NCBI GenBank assembly: GCA_028714035.1
Contig: JAQTNA010000006.1
Span: forward strand, 1 to 64,000
Length of the DNA: 64,000 bases
Reading direction: 5' to 3'
Source of the DNA: Rhodocyclaceae bacterium
Lineage (GTDB): Bacteria > Pseudomonadota > Gammaproteobacteria > Burkholderiales > Rhodocyclaceae
In this document: positions 33,344 to 41,797 of the stretch, one piece after another
How the letters are laid out: each line of letters starts with the position of its first letter
Position numbering within the stretch: position 1 is the first letter of the stretch
The notes under the pieces: generated by a model
Database searches by the model: none
What the model saw: the letters and a program-made list of their open reading frames with translations, nothing else
Told to the model about the DNA's origin: nothing
Translations under genes and position numbers: made by a program

Positions 33344-34801
33344 TTACGGTGCCGGCAGGCGCACAAAGAATGTGCTGCCCTTGCCAGGCACGCTGTTCAC
33401 GAAAATGCAGCCGCCGTGTTCATCCACGATCTCATAGACGATGGAAAGTCCCAGGCCCATGCCCCGGCCCACGTCCTTGGTGGTGAAAAAGGGGTCAAAG
33501 ATGCGGGGAAGGATGTCGGCGGGAATGCCCGGGCCGTTGTCTGCCACGGAAATCTCCACCATCTCGCCGCTCCCGCCGCAGCCCGAGCCCCAGGCGTGGT
33601 CGGCTGGCGGTCCCTCGACCCGCTTGCGGCCGGCGGAAATGACGATGCGGCCACTCTCGTCGAGCACGTCCACCGCGTTCCGGATCAGGTTCACGAAGAC
33701 CTGCTGCAGGCGCTGGGCGTCTGCCTGCAGGGCAAGTTCCTCCGGTATGGCGAGGCTTACCAGGGCCTTGGCCGGCACCTCTCCGCGCACGAAACCCACG
33801 GTCTGTTCCACCAGTGTCTTGAGAAACACCGTCTCCTTGCGGAATTCCTTCTCCCGGGCGAAATCCTGGAGGGAACGGACGATGTTGCGGGCGCGCACCA
33901 CCTGCTGATCAATCTGGTCCAGAAACATCCTCTGGGCCTGGAGATCCCCCTCGCCAAGCTCCTCCTGGAGGATCTGACAGGAGGTGGAGATGTTGGACAG
34001 AGGATTGTTCAGCTCGTGGGCCACGCCCGAAAGCATGGTACCCAGGGCCGCCAGCCGCTCGGAGCGCATGAGGGATTTCTGCCGCTGATCCAGTTCCTTC
34101 AGCATGTGGTTGAAGGCGGTGATGATGGAAACGATCTCCCGGTCCCCGGAAGGCGGCAGCAGGGTATCCCGCCGGCCGGCGGAAACGGCCTCGACGCTGG
34201 CCTCCATGGCCTTGAGCGGGCCCACCACGCGGCGGGACAGGGCACCGCCCACCCCGATGATGGCCAAGGCCATGGCCACGATCACCCCGAGCAGCTGGAT
34301 GCGGAAGCTCGCCAGGGAGACCTGGGTCTGGCGCCGCTCGGCCGCCACCATATCCTCGGCGATGGTGACGATGTCCTTGCCCAGGGCGCGCACGGCCGGC
34401 TCGATCAGGGTGGATCGGCGCGGATCGGCGGCCGCGTAATCGGCCATCTGCCGTTGGTAAGCGTCCAGCAGGGTCTGAAGGTCCGACAGGCGGGATGCGG
34501 TCGCGATGATCATGAAGTCGGATCGGTCGGCGGAGAGCAGCGAGCGCAGCTTCACGATGTAGCGCCCGTTTTCCTCCCGGTCGGCATCCTGGTGATGCAG
34601 GAAGTAGTTGCGCTCGAAGCGGCGTATCTCCAGGGCCGAATCGAACAGGTCCATCACCCGTTGCCCCAGGATCACCCGCTCTTCCAGCGCCCGCAGTTCT
34701 CCGACGAAGAACAGGGAGGCCGCCAGCATGAGCAGCGCGACGGCGTAATAGCCGAAGGTGACCCGGCCGCCTATGGAGGGCTGGAAAGAGAGGAGCTTCA
34801 T
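33344..34801 (-). CDS. Sensor histidine kinase paired with the NtrC-type regulator
   Basis: A 485-residue membrane kinase. TM1 is at about 14-34, an all-helical periplasmic sensor at about 35-165, TM2 at about 168-188 and a HAMP domain after it. HisKA carries phospho-acceptor H262 (GVAHELNNPLSN), and the HATPase domain has NLIRNAVDVL, DNGPGIP and GMGLGLSIVYEIV. The helical sensor resembles four-helix-bundle ligand domains; the signal is unknown. The palindrome GTTGCATATTGCAAC lies 25 nt upstream of its start, suggesting self-regulation. Confidence 0.92.
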   Translation of the reverse strand: MKLLSFQPSIGGRVTFGYYAVALLMLAASLFFVGELRALEERVILGQRVMDLFDSALEIRRFERNYFLHHQDADREENGRYIVKLRSLLSADRSDFMIIATASRLSDLQTLLDAYQRQMADYAAADPRRSTLIEPAVRALGKDIVTIAEDMVAAERRQTQVSLASFRIQLLGVIVAMALAIIGVGGALSRRVVGPLKAMEASVEAVSAGRRDTLLPPSGDREIVSIITAFNHMLKELDQRQKSLMRSERLAALGTMLSGVAHELNNPLSNISTSCQILQEELGEGDLQAQRMFLDQIDQQVVRARNIVRSLQDFAREKEFRKETVFLKTLVEQTVGFVRGEVPAKALVSLAIPEELALQADAQRLQQVFVNLIRNAVDVLDESGRIVISAGRKRVEGPPADHAWGSGCGGSGEMVEISVADNGPGIPADILPRIFDPFFTTKDVGRGMGLGLSIVYEIVDEHGGCIFVNSVPGKGSTFFVRLPAP

Positions 34802-34825
34802 TTCCTGCGCCCACCCGACGTGTGC

Positions 34826-34840
34826 GTTGCATATTGCAAC
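34826..34840. promoter_or_regulatory. Palindromic activator site 1 (GTTGCA-N3-TGCAAC)
   Basis: GTTGCATATTGCAAC, a perfect 6-bp dyad, 24 nt upstream of the kinase start and about 165 nt upstream of the sigma-54 promoter at 35004. The same dyad recurs at 36502 and (one mismatch) 36704, both upstream of the second sigma-54 promoter. It is probably the enhancer site of the adjacent NtrC-type regulator. Confidence 0.75.
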
Positions 34841-35003
34841 GTGACTGCCTCGGCAAGCAACGCCCGGCTTCGCCTGGGGCGAGCCTCAGGCGAGCGGGCA
34901 ACTTCCGGTGATAACGCACAGGCTATTGTTTTAACGAAATGTTTTCCGAATATGGCAGGCTCGCACGCCATTCTCCCAAGGCTGGAAAAAGCAATTCGAA
35001 GGC

Positions 35004-35019
35004 TGGCACGATCCGTGCT
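35004..35019 (+). promoter_or_regulatory. Sigma-54 promoter of the 67-residue orphan gene
   Basis: TGGCACG-N4-GTGCT matches the -24/-12 consensus TGGCACG-N4-TTGCW at 11 of 12 fixed positions, including the GG and GC. Start of transcription is expected near 35030, 27 nt before the ATG. Confidence 0.78.
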
Positions 35020-35056
35020 CAGTGTGTTGCAAACCAACCAAACCCCAGAGAACATC

Positions 35057-35260
35057 ATGAAGAACATCTCCCAAACATTTCAGCGCGTCCTGAACGCCCT
35101 CGCCTTCGACAACGTGGGCAACCTGGGCGAACTCCGCAGGAAGCTGCGGGAAACCGATGCCGAGCCCCGCCCCCAGCTTAGGCCCGTGCTTCACGTGGTT
35201 TCCTCCCGCGCCACCAGCCCCGTGGCGCCTGCCATGGCCCGCCGGGCCGTGGCGCTGTAG
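35057..35260 (+). CDS. 67-residue orphan protein with a sigma-54 promoter
   Basis: MKNISQTFQRVLNALAFDNV at the start, then NLGELRRKLRETDAEP and a basic tail ending ARRAVAL. It is not recognised as a known family. There is no signal peptide, no strong membrane helix and no Cys. The first 40 residues could form an amphipathic helix pair. It has AGAG ahead of the ATG and a sigma-54 promoter 40-55 nt upstream. The location between the kinase gene and the SulP/Ehr genes suggests a role in the same response, but that is inference. Confidence 0.65.
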   Translation: MKNISQTFQRVLNALAFDNVGNLGELRRKLRETDAEPRPQLRPVLHVVSSRATSPVAPAMARRAVAL

Positions 35261-35330
35261 TTCCGCCCGCCGTCCGTCCTGATTTCGCCGGGCCACGACG
35301 GCCCCGCGCGACCGGGATCGGGCCGGGCCG

Positions 35331-35355
35331 CCCGACTCATTCCCCACGAGTCGGG
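35331..35355. terminator. Hairpin downstream of the orphan gene
   Basis: CCCGACTC (35331-35338) pairs with GAGTCGGG (35348-35355) across a 9-nt loop, with no T run. It is 70 nt after the orphan gene stop and may end that transcript or protect its 3' end. Confidence 0.4.
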
Positions 35356-35525
35356 CCACGCCTGCCATCGCTCCCGAATTCGAACGCATTCGACCCGGGG
35401 GCGAACCCGTCCTAAAATAGCCGGACCCATGTCGGCGGTCCGCCGTTGCGCCTGTCGTCCGGGCTTGCCTAGTGACCTGTCCGTCTGTTCACTCTTCACC
35501 CTCGTCTATCAGGGAAAACCCAGGA

Positions 35526-36218
35526 ATGCAGCAATTTCTATCCGAATTCGGCCCCGATATCACCGCGTTCTTCCTCAGCGCCCTCCTGATCAGCGGCTAC
35601 TACGTCTTTCTCTGGATCAAGGTGCGGGACAATCCCACCTACACCATCCACGGCGTGAACGAACTCGCCCGCACCCTCTGGGTCGCTCACGTGATGCGCA
35701 CTGCCGGGGATAATGTCATGGCGGTGCAGACCCTGCGCAATTTCATCATGGGCGCCATACTCATGGCGACCACGGCTTCCATGCTCATCATCGGCACCCT
35801 GACACTTTCCGGCCAGGTGGAAAGCATCTCACGCAGCTGGCATGCCCTGAATGTCGCCGGCTCCCACGCGGCGGAACTGTGGATCGTCAAGGTACTCTGC
35901 CTGCTGGTGGATTTCATCTTCGCCTTCTTCGCCTTCACCATGTGCGTGCGCCTGTCGAACCATGTGCTGTTCATGATGAACGTGAAGAACCACGAGGCCC
36001 ATCCCGCCTTCTCGCCGTCCGCCGTGGCGCGGCGCCTTTGCCGGGCCGGGAATCTCTTCGCCATCGGCATGCGCGCCTTCTTCTTTGCCGTCCCCCTGGT
36101 CTTCTGGCTCTTCGGGCCGGTATTCCTGTTCGCCGCTTCCATCGCCCTGGTGATAGCCCTCTATCAGCTGGACCGAAGCGAGCCGGAACCCGGGGGCGAG
36201 ACCATCGCCCAGCTCTAG
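35526..36218 (+). CDS. DUF599-family membrane protein
   Basis: A 230-residue integral membrane protein with about four helices (about 12-30, 75-98, 118-140, 178-215). YYVFLWIKVRDNPTYTIHGVNELAR, the RNFIMGAILMATTASMLIIG helix and the SNHVLFMMNVKNHEAHP loop are typical of DUF599. No biochemical function is known. AGGGA lies 9 nt before the ATG. The stop codon TAG is provided by the terminal inverted repeat of the element that follows, so the original C-terminus may have been longer. Confidence 0.8.
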   Translation: MQQFLSEFGPDITAFFLSALLISGYYVFLWIKVRDNPTYTIHGVNELARTLWVAHVMRTAGDNVMAVQTLRNFIMGAILMATTASMLIIGTLTLSGQVESISRSWHALNVAGSHAAELWIVKVLCLLVDFIFAFFAFTMCVRLSNHVLFMMNVKNHEAHPAFSPSAVARRLCRAGNLFAIGMRAFFFAVPLVFWLFGPVFLFAASIALVIALYQLDRSEPEPGGETIAQL

Positions 36219-36434
36219 TAGTCAGTCATGCTGATTCGCAATGATGTGGGGCCGGCTTCAGCTAGCCCAAAAGTCCCCTCGCCCCGCTTGCGGGGAGAGG
36301 GTTAGGGTGAGGGGGGATTGGCCACTGAGTGCCCCTCACCCCGGCCCTCTCCCCCCTGTCGGGGGGCGAGGGAGGTGTAGCCGAGTTACCTTCCTAATCA
36401 GGTATCCATTTGATTCAGAATGACTGACTACTAG
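36215..36434. mobile_element. MITE-like element A with 15-bp perfect terminal inverted repeats
   Basis: A 220-bp non-coding element. CTAGTAGTCAGTCAT at the left (36215-36229) is mirrored exactly at the right (36420-36434), and the match continues to 21 of 23 bp. The inside holds GC-rich hairpins: a CCCTCGCC..GGGGAGAGGG segment and a CCCTCTCCCCC..GGGGGCGAGGG segment. GCT flanks both ends and could be a 3-bp target duplication. There is no transposase, so any movement would need one in trans. Confidence 0.72.
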
Positions 36435-36501
36435 GCTTCCCGCGCCAGGCCCGTTCCTGGGTATCCGGGCCGGCCTCTTCGGGCCGGCCGGACCCCGTCA
36501 A

Positions 36502-36516
36502 GTTGCATTCTGCAAC
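36502..36516. promoter_or_regulatory. Palindromic activator site 2
   Basis: GTTGCATTCTGCAAC has the same perfect GTTGCA/TGCAAC arms as site 1. It is about 265 nt upstream of the SulP sigma-54 promoter. A TGCAAC half-site lies at 36531-36536. Confidence 0.72.
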
Positions 36517-36703
36517 ACCTCTATCGGACATGCAACACCCCTTTTGAATTTCGCTCGCAACGAGCGATAAGCGTCCACGATTCCAGGGGACTTGCCCGGA
36601 TTCCATGGCCCGGACAGGTGCGCGCCAGGGGGCGCCTATCGGGCCTGTCGGTGCTCCGCGGCCCGATTGTCGGGATTCGGGCGCGCACATTGCCGGGGCA
36701 GTC

Positions 36704-36718
36704 GTTACATATTGCAAC
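36704..36718. promoter_or_regulatory. Palindromic activator site 3
   Basis: GTTACATATTGCAAC, one mismatch in the left arm. It ends 63 nt before the -24 box of the SulP promoter, within the normal range for NtrC-type enhancer sites. Confidence 0.68.
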
Positions 36719-36781
36719 ACGAATTTACCTGGCTCGCGCCGGCCCATAAATTAGTGACATAAAAACAGCGAGTTAGTGTGG

Positions 36782-36797
36782 TGGCACGGCATCTGCT
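36782..36797 (+). promoter_or_regulatory. Sigma-54 promoter of the SulP gene
   Basis: TGGCACG-N4-CTGCT matches the -24/-12 consensus with the essential GG and GC at correct spacing. Transcription should begin near 36808, 15 nt before the first ATG of the transporter. Together with the palindromes upstream this is a complete sigma-54 control region. Confidence 0.78.
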
Positions 36798-36822
36798 ATG
36801 GCAGTTCTCCAGAGCTCGCCCA

Positions 36823-38532
36823 ATGGATACGACCATCACAATGACGACCCACATACAAACGCCCTATTTCAGCCTCCCCGGACTGTTCCAGCGCCTCGCG
36901 AATCTCCGGCACACGTTCAAGGACGATCTGCTCGCCGGGATCACGGTGTCCCTCGTCGCGATTCCCCAATCCCTGGCTTACGCCCAGCTCGCGGGAGTGC
37001 CGGCCTATTACGGCCTCTATGCGGCGCTGATCCCGACCATCATCGGCGCGATCTTCGGTTCCTCGCGCCAGTTGTCCACCGGGCCGGTCGCCATGACTTC
37101 GCTCCTCACGGCGGCGAGCGTGGCCCAGCTCGCGCCCCACGGCAGCGAACAGTTCTATTCCTACGTGATTCTGCTGGCCCTGGTCTCCGGACTGTTCCAG
37201 ATCGCCTTCGGTGCCCTGCGCATCGGCGTCCTGCTCAACTTCCTGTCCCACCCGGTGCTGATGGGCTTCATCAACGCGGCGGCCCTGATCATCGGCCTGT
37301 CCCAACTGCCCACCCTCCTGGGTATTCCATCGCAGCAGACCGAGCATTTCCTGCTGGATATCTGGCAGGTGATCTCCCACATAGACACCATGCACGAGAT
37401 GTCCCTGGCCTTCGGCCTCTCGGCCATCTTCCTCCTGCTGGCGTTCAAGAAATTCGCTCCGAAGATGCCGGGGGTGCTCATCACGGTGGCCCTTTTGACC
37501 TGGGCCAGCTATGCCCTGGGCTTCGCCGGTATCGGCGGCCGGGTGGTCGGGGAGATTCCGACCGGCCTGCCGAGCCTGTCCATGCCGCCCCTGGACTGGC
37601 ACGCCACCATGGATCTCCTGCCGGCCGGCTTCGTCATCGCCCTCATCAGCTTCATGGAAGCCATGTCCAGCGCCAAGGTGATCGCCCTCAAGACGCGCCA
37701 GCCCTGGAACGAGAACCAGGAACTCATCGGCCAGGGGCTGGCCAAGGTGGCGGCCGCCTTCAGCCATTCCATGCCGGTCTCCGGTTCCTTCTCCCGCTCG
37801 GCCCTGAATCTGGTTTCCAACGCCCGGACCGGCATGGCCTCGGTGATTTCCGCCGTGTTCGTCATGTTGACCCTGCTGTACTTCACGGCAACCCTGTATC
37901 ACCTGCCCAAGCCCGTGCTCGCGGCCATCATCATGATGGCGGTGATGGGTCTGCTGAACTTCCAGATCATCGTCAAGGCCTGGCGCGCCAACCGGGACGA
38001 CGGCATCGCCGCCGCCGTGACCTTCGTCTCCACCCTGGCCTTCGCGCCCAACATCCAGAACGGCATCCTGACGGGCATCCTGCTGTCCCTGTCCCTGCTC
38101 CTCTATCGCATGATGCGGCCCCGCGTCGCCATCCTGGGGCTGCACGCGGACGGTACCCTGCGGGACGCCCACCGTCACGAGCTGCCCCCGCTCCATGCCC
38201 ATCTGGGCGCGATCCGTTTCGATGGCGCGCTGCGCTTCGTGAATGTTTCCTACTTCGAGGACGCCGTGCTGGAACTGGAGCGGGAAAACCCGGAGATGAC
38301 CCACATCCTGATCAAGTCCAGCGGCATCAACGACCTGGACGCCTCGGGCGTGGAACTGCTGTCCAACCTGGTCACCCGCTTCCGGGACAACGGCATCACC
38401 ATGATGTTCTGCGGCTTCAAGAGACAGGTGCAGGAGGTGCTGGACCGGACGGGGCTGACCGACAAGATCGGCGTGGCCAATATTTTTTCCACCGACCGGG
38501 AAGCCCTGGACTATCTGAGGGTCAGGGCTTAG
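36823..38532 (+). CDS. SulP-family anion transporter with STAS domain
   Basis: A 569-residue SLC26/SulP protein. The membrane core (about 20-440) carries the signature region DLLAGITVSLVAIPQSLAYAQLAGVPAYYGLY and the SGSFSRSALN-type loop VSGSFSRSALNLVSNARTG. A C-terminal STAS domain (about 455-569) has SGINDLDASGVELL. SulP proteins move sulfate, bicarbonate or other anions with H+ or Na+. The substrate cannot be read from sequence; the Ehr genes downstream make an energised anion import such as bicarbonate worth considering. ATG at 36823 is used; 36841 is an alternative. Confidence 0.9.
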   Translation: MDTTITMTTHIQTPYFSLPGLFQRLANLRHTFKDDLLAGITVSLVAIPQSLAYAQLAGVPAYYGLYAALIPTIIGAIFGSSRQLSTGPVAMTSLLTAASVAQLAPHGSEQFYSYVILLALVSGLFQIAFGALRIGVLLNFLSHPVLMGFINAAALIIGLSQLPTLLGIPSQQTEHFLLDIWQVISHIDTMHEMSLAFGLSAIFLLLAFKKFAPKMPGVLITVALLTWASYALGFAGIGGRVVGEIPTGLPSLSMPPLDWHATMDLLPAGFVIALISFMEAMSSAKVIALKTRQPWNENQELIGQGLAKVAAAFSHSMPVSGSFSRSALNLVSNARTGMASVISAVFVMLTLLYFTATLYHLPKPVLAAIIMMAVMGLLNFQIIVKAWRANRDDGIAAAVTFVSTLAFAPNIQNGILTGILLSLSLLLYRMMRPRVAILGLHADGTLRDAHRHELPPLHAHLGAIRFDGALRFVNVSYFEDAVLELERENPEMTHILIKSSGINDLDASGVELLSNLVTRFRDNGITMMFCGFKRQVQEVLDRTGLTDKIGVANIFSTDREALDYLRVRA

Positions 38533-38834
38533 GGGCTCATTCCGGGGGGGCCGCGCCGGTCTCTGTTGCGATGCGACAGGCAAGACGGCGGACCGCGTTG
38601 CCTTGGGTCGCCGCGTCGCTGCGCACCGAAAATACGGCGCCGCACCATCCCTCGCGGGACCACACGGGCGGAGCACGTCATATCCCCTTGATGGGTAGAG
38701 TTATTCCTCCCGCCTTATTTCCCGGTGTATATTTCACGCTTTCTTGACTTTGGACGGCGCTGGGTATGGCGGTGGGGATCTCGATACCCGCCGGCGCCTT
38801 ACGAATCCGAGCCGCAAGCCACTAGACGACGACC
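38533..38834 (+). other. 302-nt interval between the SulP gene and the Ehr operon
   Basis: No gene, no clear terminator and no copy of the GTTGCA-N3-TGCAAC palindrome. A TTGACT box (near 38744) has only a weak -10 partner, with a 15-bp spacer. The Ehr operon could therefore be read through from the SulP promoter or use a promoter not recognised here. Confidence 0.5.
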
Positions 38835-40847
38835 ATGCCGCCACTACTCCCCATTGACCTGCTGCTGATCGCGGTGGCCGCCTGGCTGTTGATCGGCCTC
38901 GCGGGGCTGGCTGCGCCGGGCAACCTGCGCTACATCAGCAAGCGCCTGTTTCCCCTGGGTGCCCTGGTGGGCCTGGCCCTGGGAGCCACTGCCCTGAACT
39001 TCCTGGGAAGCGGGCCGCAGGTGGCCGTGTTGGCCATAGGCCTGCCGGACCTGCCCTTCCATCTGCGCCTGGACAACCTCACCGCGGTCTTCGCCCTGCT
39101 GCTGGGCTTCGCCTCGGCCGGCATTTCGGTGTACGCCGCTGGCTACTTCAGGAAGGGCCAGGGTACGGCGCCCGGCCTCCTGTGCCTGGAGTACCACTTC
39201 TTCCTGGCCAGCATGCTCATGGTGCTCATGGCGGACGACGCCTACGCCTTCATGGTGGCCTGGGAGAGCATGGCGCTTTCCTCCTTCTTCCTGGTTACCA
39301 CCGACCACAAGCATGCCGAGATCCGCAGCGCCGGCTACCTCTACCTGCTGATTGCCCACGTGGGTGCCATCGCCATCCTGCTTTCCTTCGGCGTCATGAC
39401 CTCCGGCACCGGGGACTACAGCTTCGCCAACATGCGCGAGCAGCACCTCTCGCCTTTCTGGGCATCAAGCGCCTATCTGCTGGCGCTCCTGGGCTTCGGC
39501 GCCAAGGCGGGGCTGGTGCCCGTGCATGTCTGGCTGCCCGAGGCGCACCCGGCCGCCCCCTCGCCCGTGTCCGCCCTGATGAGCGGGGTGATGCTGAAGA
39601 CCGCCATCTACGGTCTTATGCGCGTTTCCTTCGATCTCCTGGGCAGCCAGCCCCTGTGGTGGTGGGGTGTGGTGGCCATGGCCGTGGGCCTCGTGACCGC
39701 CCTGTTCGGCGTGCTCTACAGCACGGTGCAGAGCGACATGAAGCGCCTCCTGGCCTACTCCTCCATCGAGAACATCGGCCTGCTCGCCGTGGGTATCGGC
39801 CTCGCCCTCCTGTTCCGTTCCTACAAGATGCCGGTGCTCGCCGCCCTGGCACTGACCGCCGTGCTTTACCACTGCCTGGCCCATGCCGGCTTCAAGAGCC
39901 TGCTCTTCCTGTGCACCGGTTCCGTGCTGCACGCGACCAAGGAGCGCAGCCTGGGCAAGCTGGGCGGGCTGATTCATCCCATGCCCTGGGTTGCCTGGCT
40001 GGCCCTGGTGGGTGTGATCGCCAGTACCGGCCTGCCGCCGCTCTCCGGCTTCGTCTCCGAATGGCTCCTGCTCCAGGCCTTCCTGTTTTCCCCCGGTCTG
40101 CCCCATTCCTGGCTGAACATGGTAGTGCCCGTCTCCGCCGCGGTGGTGGCTCTGGTCGCCGCCCTGGCCGGCTTCGCCATGGTCAAGTTCTTCGGCATCA
40201 TCTTCCTCGGTCAGGCGCGGGAGGAGGCTCTCAAGGACGCCCACGATGCCGGCCCCTGGGAGCGGGTGGGCCTTGTCTGGCTGGCCGGGCTGAGCCTTGC
40301 CCTGGGGGTGCTGCCTTCCACCATCATCTCCCTGATTGATGCCGCCACCCGCCAGCTTCTGGGCACGGGCCTGGCCGATCGCATGAAGGAGAACGGCTGG
40401 TGGATGCTGGCCCCCATCTCCCCCGAGCGGGCCAGCTACCAGCCGCTGATTTTCCTCGCCGTCATCACCGCCTCCCTGCTCCTCGGCCGGCAGCTGGTGC
40501 GTCGGCTCTACCATGGGCGGGTGCGCCGTTCCCCCGCCTGGGATTGCGGCTACGTGTTCCAGGGACCGCGCGCCCAGGACACCGCCGAAGGCTTCAGCCA
40601 GCCCATCCGTCGCATCTTCGAAACCCTGTTCCGCATGCAGTCCCACATCCCCACCATCCGGGACGAGAGGCCTTATTACTCGGTCAAGGTGGAGGATCAC
40701 TTCTGGCACTGGCTGTATCTGCCCCTGGCGCGGCTGGTGACGGCCTTCTCCCATCTCGTCGCCCGGCTACAGGGTGGCCGCATCGCCATCTACCTGCTCT
40801 ATAGCTTCGTCACGCTGATCTTCCTCCTGCTGGTGGCCCGCCCATGA
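38835..40847 (+). CDS. Ehr complex antiporter-like subunit (HyfB/NuoL-like)
   Basis: A 670-residue membrane protein of the proton-translocating Mrp/NuoL/HyfB family, about 16 helices. The key Glu (MVAWESMALSSFFLV), the helix-7 Lys (GFGAKAGLVPVHVWLPEAHPAAPSPVSALMSG) and the second-half Lys region (LAHAGFKSLLFLCTGSVLH) are all kept, so ion transport is plausible. The C-terminal part (about 560-670) is the HyfB-type extension. First gene of a six-gene cluster; its stop overlaps the next start by 4 nt. Confidence 0.92.
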   Translation: MPPLLPIDLLLIAVAAWLLIGLAGLAAPGNLRYISKRLFPLGALVGLALGATALNFLGSGPQVAVLAIGLPDLPFHLRLDNLTAVFALLLGFASAGISVYAAGYFRKGQGTAPGLLCLEYHFFLASMLMVLMADDAYAFMVAWESMALSSFFLVTTDHKHAEIRSAGYLYLLIAHVGAIAILLSFGVMTSGTGDYSFANMREQHLSPFWASSAYLLALLGFGAKAGLVPVHVWLPEAHPAAPSPVSALMSGVMLKTAIYGLMRVSFDLLGSQPLWWWGVVAMAVGLVTALFGVLYSTVQSDMKRLLAYSSIENIGLLAVGIGLALLFRSYKMPVLAALALTAVLYHCLAHAGFKSLLFLCTGSVLHATKERSLGKLGGLIHPMPWVAWLALVGVIASTGLPPLSGFVSEWLLLQAFLFSPGLPHSWLNMVVPVSAAVVALVAALAGFAMVKFFGIIFLGQAREEALKDAHDAGPWERVGLVWLAGLSLALGVLPSTIISLIDAATRQLLGTGLADRMKENGWWMLAPISPERASYQPLIFLAVITASLLLGRQLVRRLYHGRVRRSPAWDCGYVFQGPRAQDTAEGFSQPIRRIFETLFRMQSHIPTIRDERPYYSVKVEDHFWHWLYLPLARLVTAFSHLVARLQGGRIAIYLLYSFVTLIFLLLVARP

Positions 40848-41797
40848 ACATTTTTGGTCTCGTCGGCCAGATCTTCGCCATCGCCCTGGCCCTGTTCCTG
40901 GCACCGCTGCTCACCGGCTGGGTCAACCAGTGCCGGGCATGGTTCCAGAACCGTTCGGCGCCGCCCCTGATGCAGCCCTACTACACCCTGCACAAGCTGT
41001 TTCTGAAGGACGTGGTGCTGGCCCACGGCGCTTCGCCCCTGTTCCGGTTTGCGCCCTTCGTGGTGTTCGGCTGCATGATCCTGGCCTGCGCCATCGTGCC
41101 CACCCTGTCCACCGACCTGCCTTTCGCACCGGCGGCGGACATGCTGGCCCTGGTGGGGGTTTTCGGGCTGGCACGCATCTTCATCTCGCTCGCTGCCATG
41201 GATATCGGTACCTCCTTCGGCAGCCTGGGTGGCCGCCGCGAGATGCTGGTCGGCTTCCTGGCCGAGCCCGCCCTGCTCATGGTGATCTTCACCACCGCGC
41301 TCATCTGCCAGTCCACTTCGGTCGCCACCATCGTCGAGACCCTGGCGCACCGGGACTTCATCATCTACCCGAGCCTGGCCTTCGCCGGCATCGCCTTCTC
41401 CTTCGTGTCCCTGGCCGAGAACGCCCGGGTGCCGGTGGACAACCCGGCGACGCACCTGGAACTGACCATGATCCACGAGGCCATGATCCTGGAGTACTCG
41501 GGGCGTCACCTGGCGCTGGTGGAGTGGGCCGCCAGCCTCAAGCTCTACGCCTATTCCTGCCTCGGCCTCGCGCTGTTCATGCCCTGGGGCATCGCCAGCG
41601 GCGCCAGCATCCTGGGCCTGGCGGCCGCCCTGCCGATACTCATGGCCAAGCTTGCCGTCGGGGGTTTCCTCCTGGCCGGGATAGAGTCGGTCAATGCCAA
41701 GCTGCGCATCTTCCGCGCCCCGGAATTCCTGGGCACCGCCTTCCTGCTCGCCGTGCTCGGCCTCCTGGTACGCCTGCTGCTGGAGACCCGAGTATGA
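40844..41797 (+). CDS. Ehr complex membrane anchor (HyfC/NuoH-like)
   Basis: A 317-residue, eight-helix protein of the NuoH/HyfC/EchB family that links the peripheral arm to the pump modules. It has GRREMLVGFLAEPALLMVIF and the acidic loop ENARVPVDNPATHLELTMIHEAMILEYSG, in which Glu and Asp residues line the quinone/ion cavity in relatives. It overlaps both neighbours by 4 nt. Confidence 0.92.
   Translation: MNIFGLVGQIFAIALALFLAPLLTGWVNQCRAWFQNRSAPPLMQPYYTLHKLFLKDVVLAHGASPLFRFAPFVVFGCMILACAIVPTLSTDLPFAPAADMLALVGVFGLARIFISLAAMDIGTSFGSLGGRREMLVGFLAEPALLMVIFTTALICQSTSVATIVETLAHRDFIIYPSLAFAGIAFSFVSLAENARVPVDNPATHLELTMIHEAMILEYSGRHLALVEWAASLKLYAYSCLGLALFMPWGIASGASILGLAAALPILMAKLAVGGFLLAGIESVNAKLRIFRAPEFLGTAFLLAVLGLLVRLLLETRV

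Noticed and set aside
35187-35202. A third parS site around CACGTG in the orphan gene
   Set aside because: Only the CACGTG core and a few flanking bases match; the right arm is GGTTTC rather than GAAACA, so it is not a parS site.
38555-38575. A copy of the activator palindrome upstream of the Ehr operon (GTTGCGATGCGAC)
   Set aside because: Arm spacing is 2 bp shorter and two arm bases differ from GTTGCA-N3-TGCAAC, so it was not counted.
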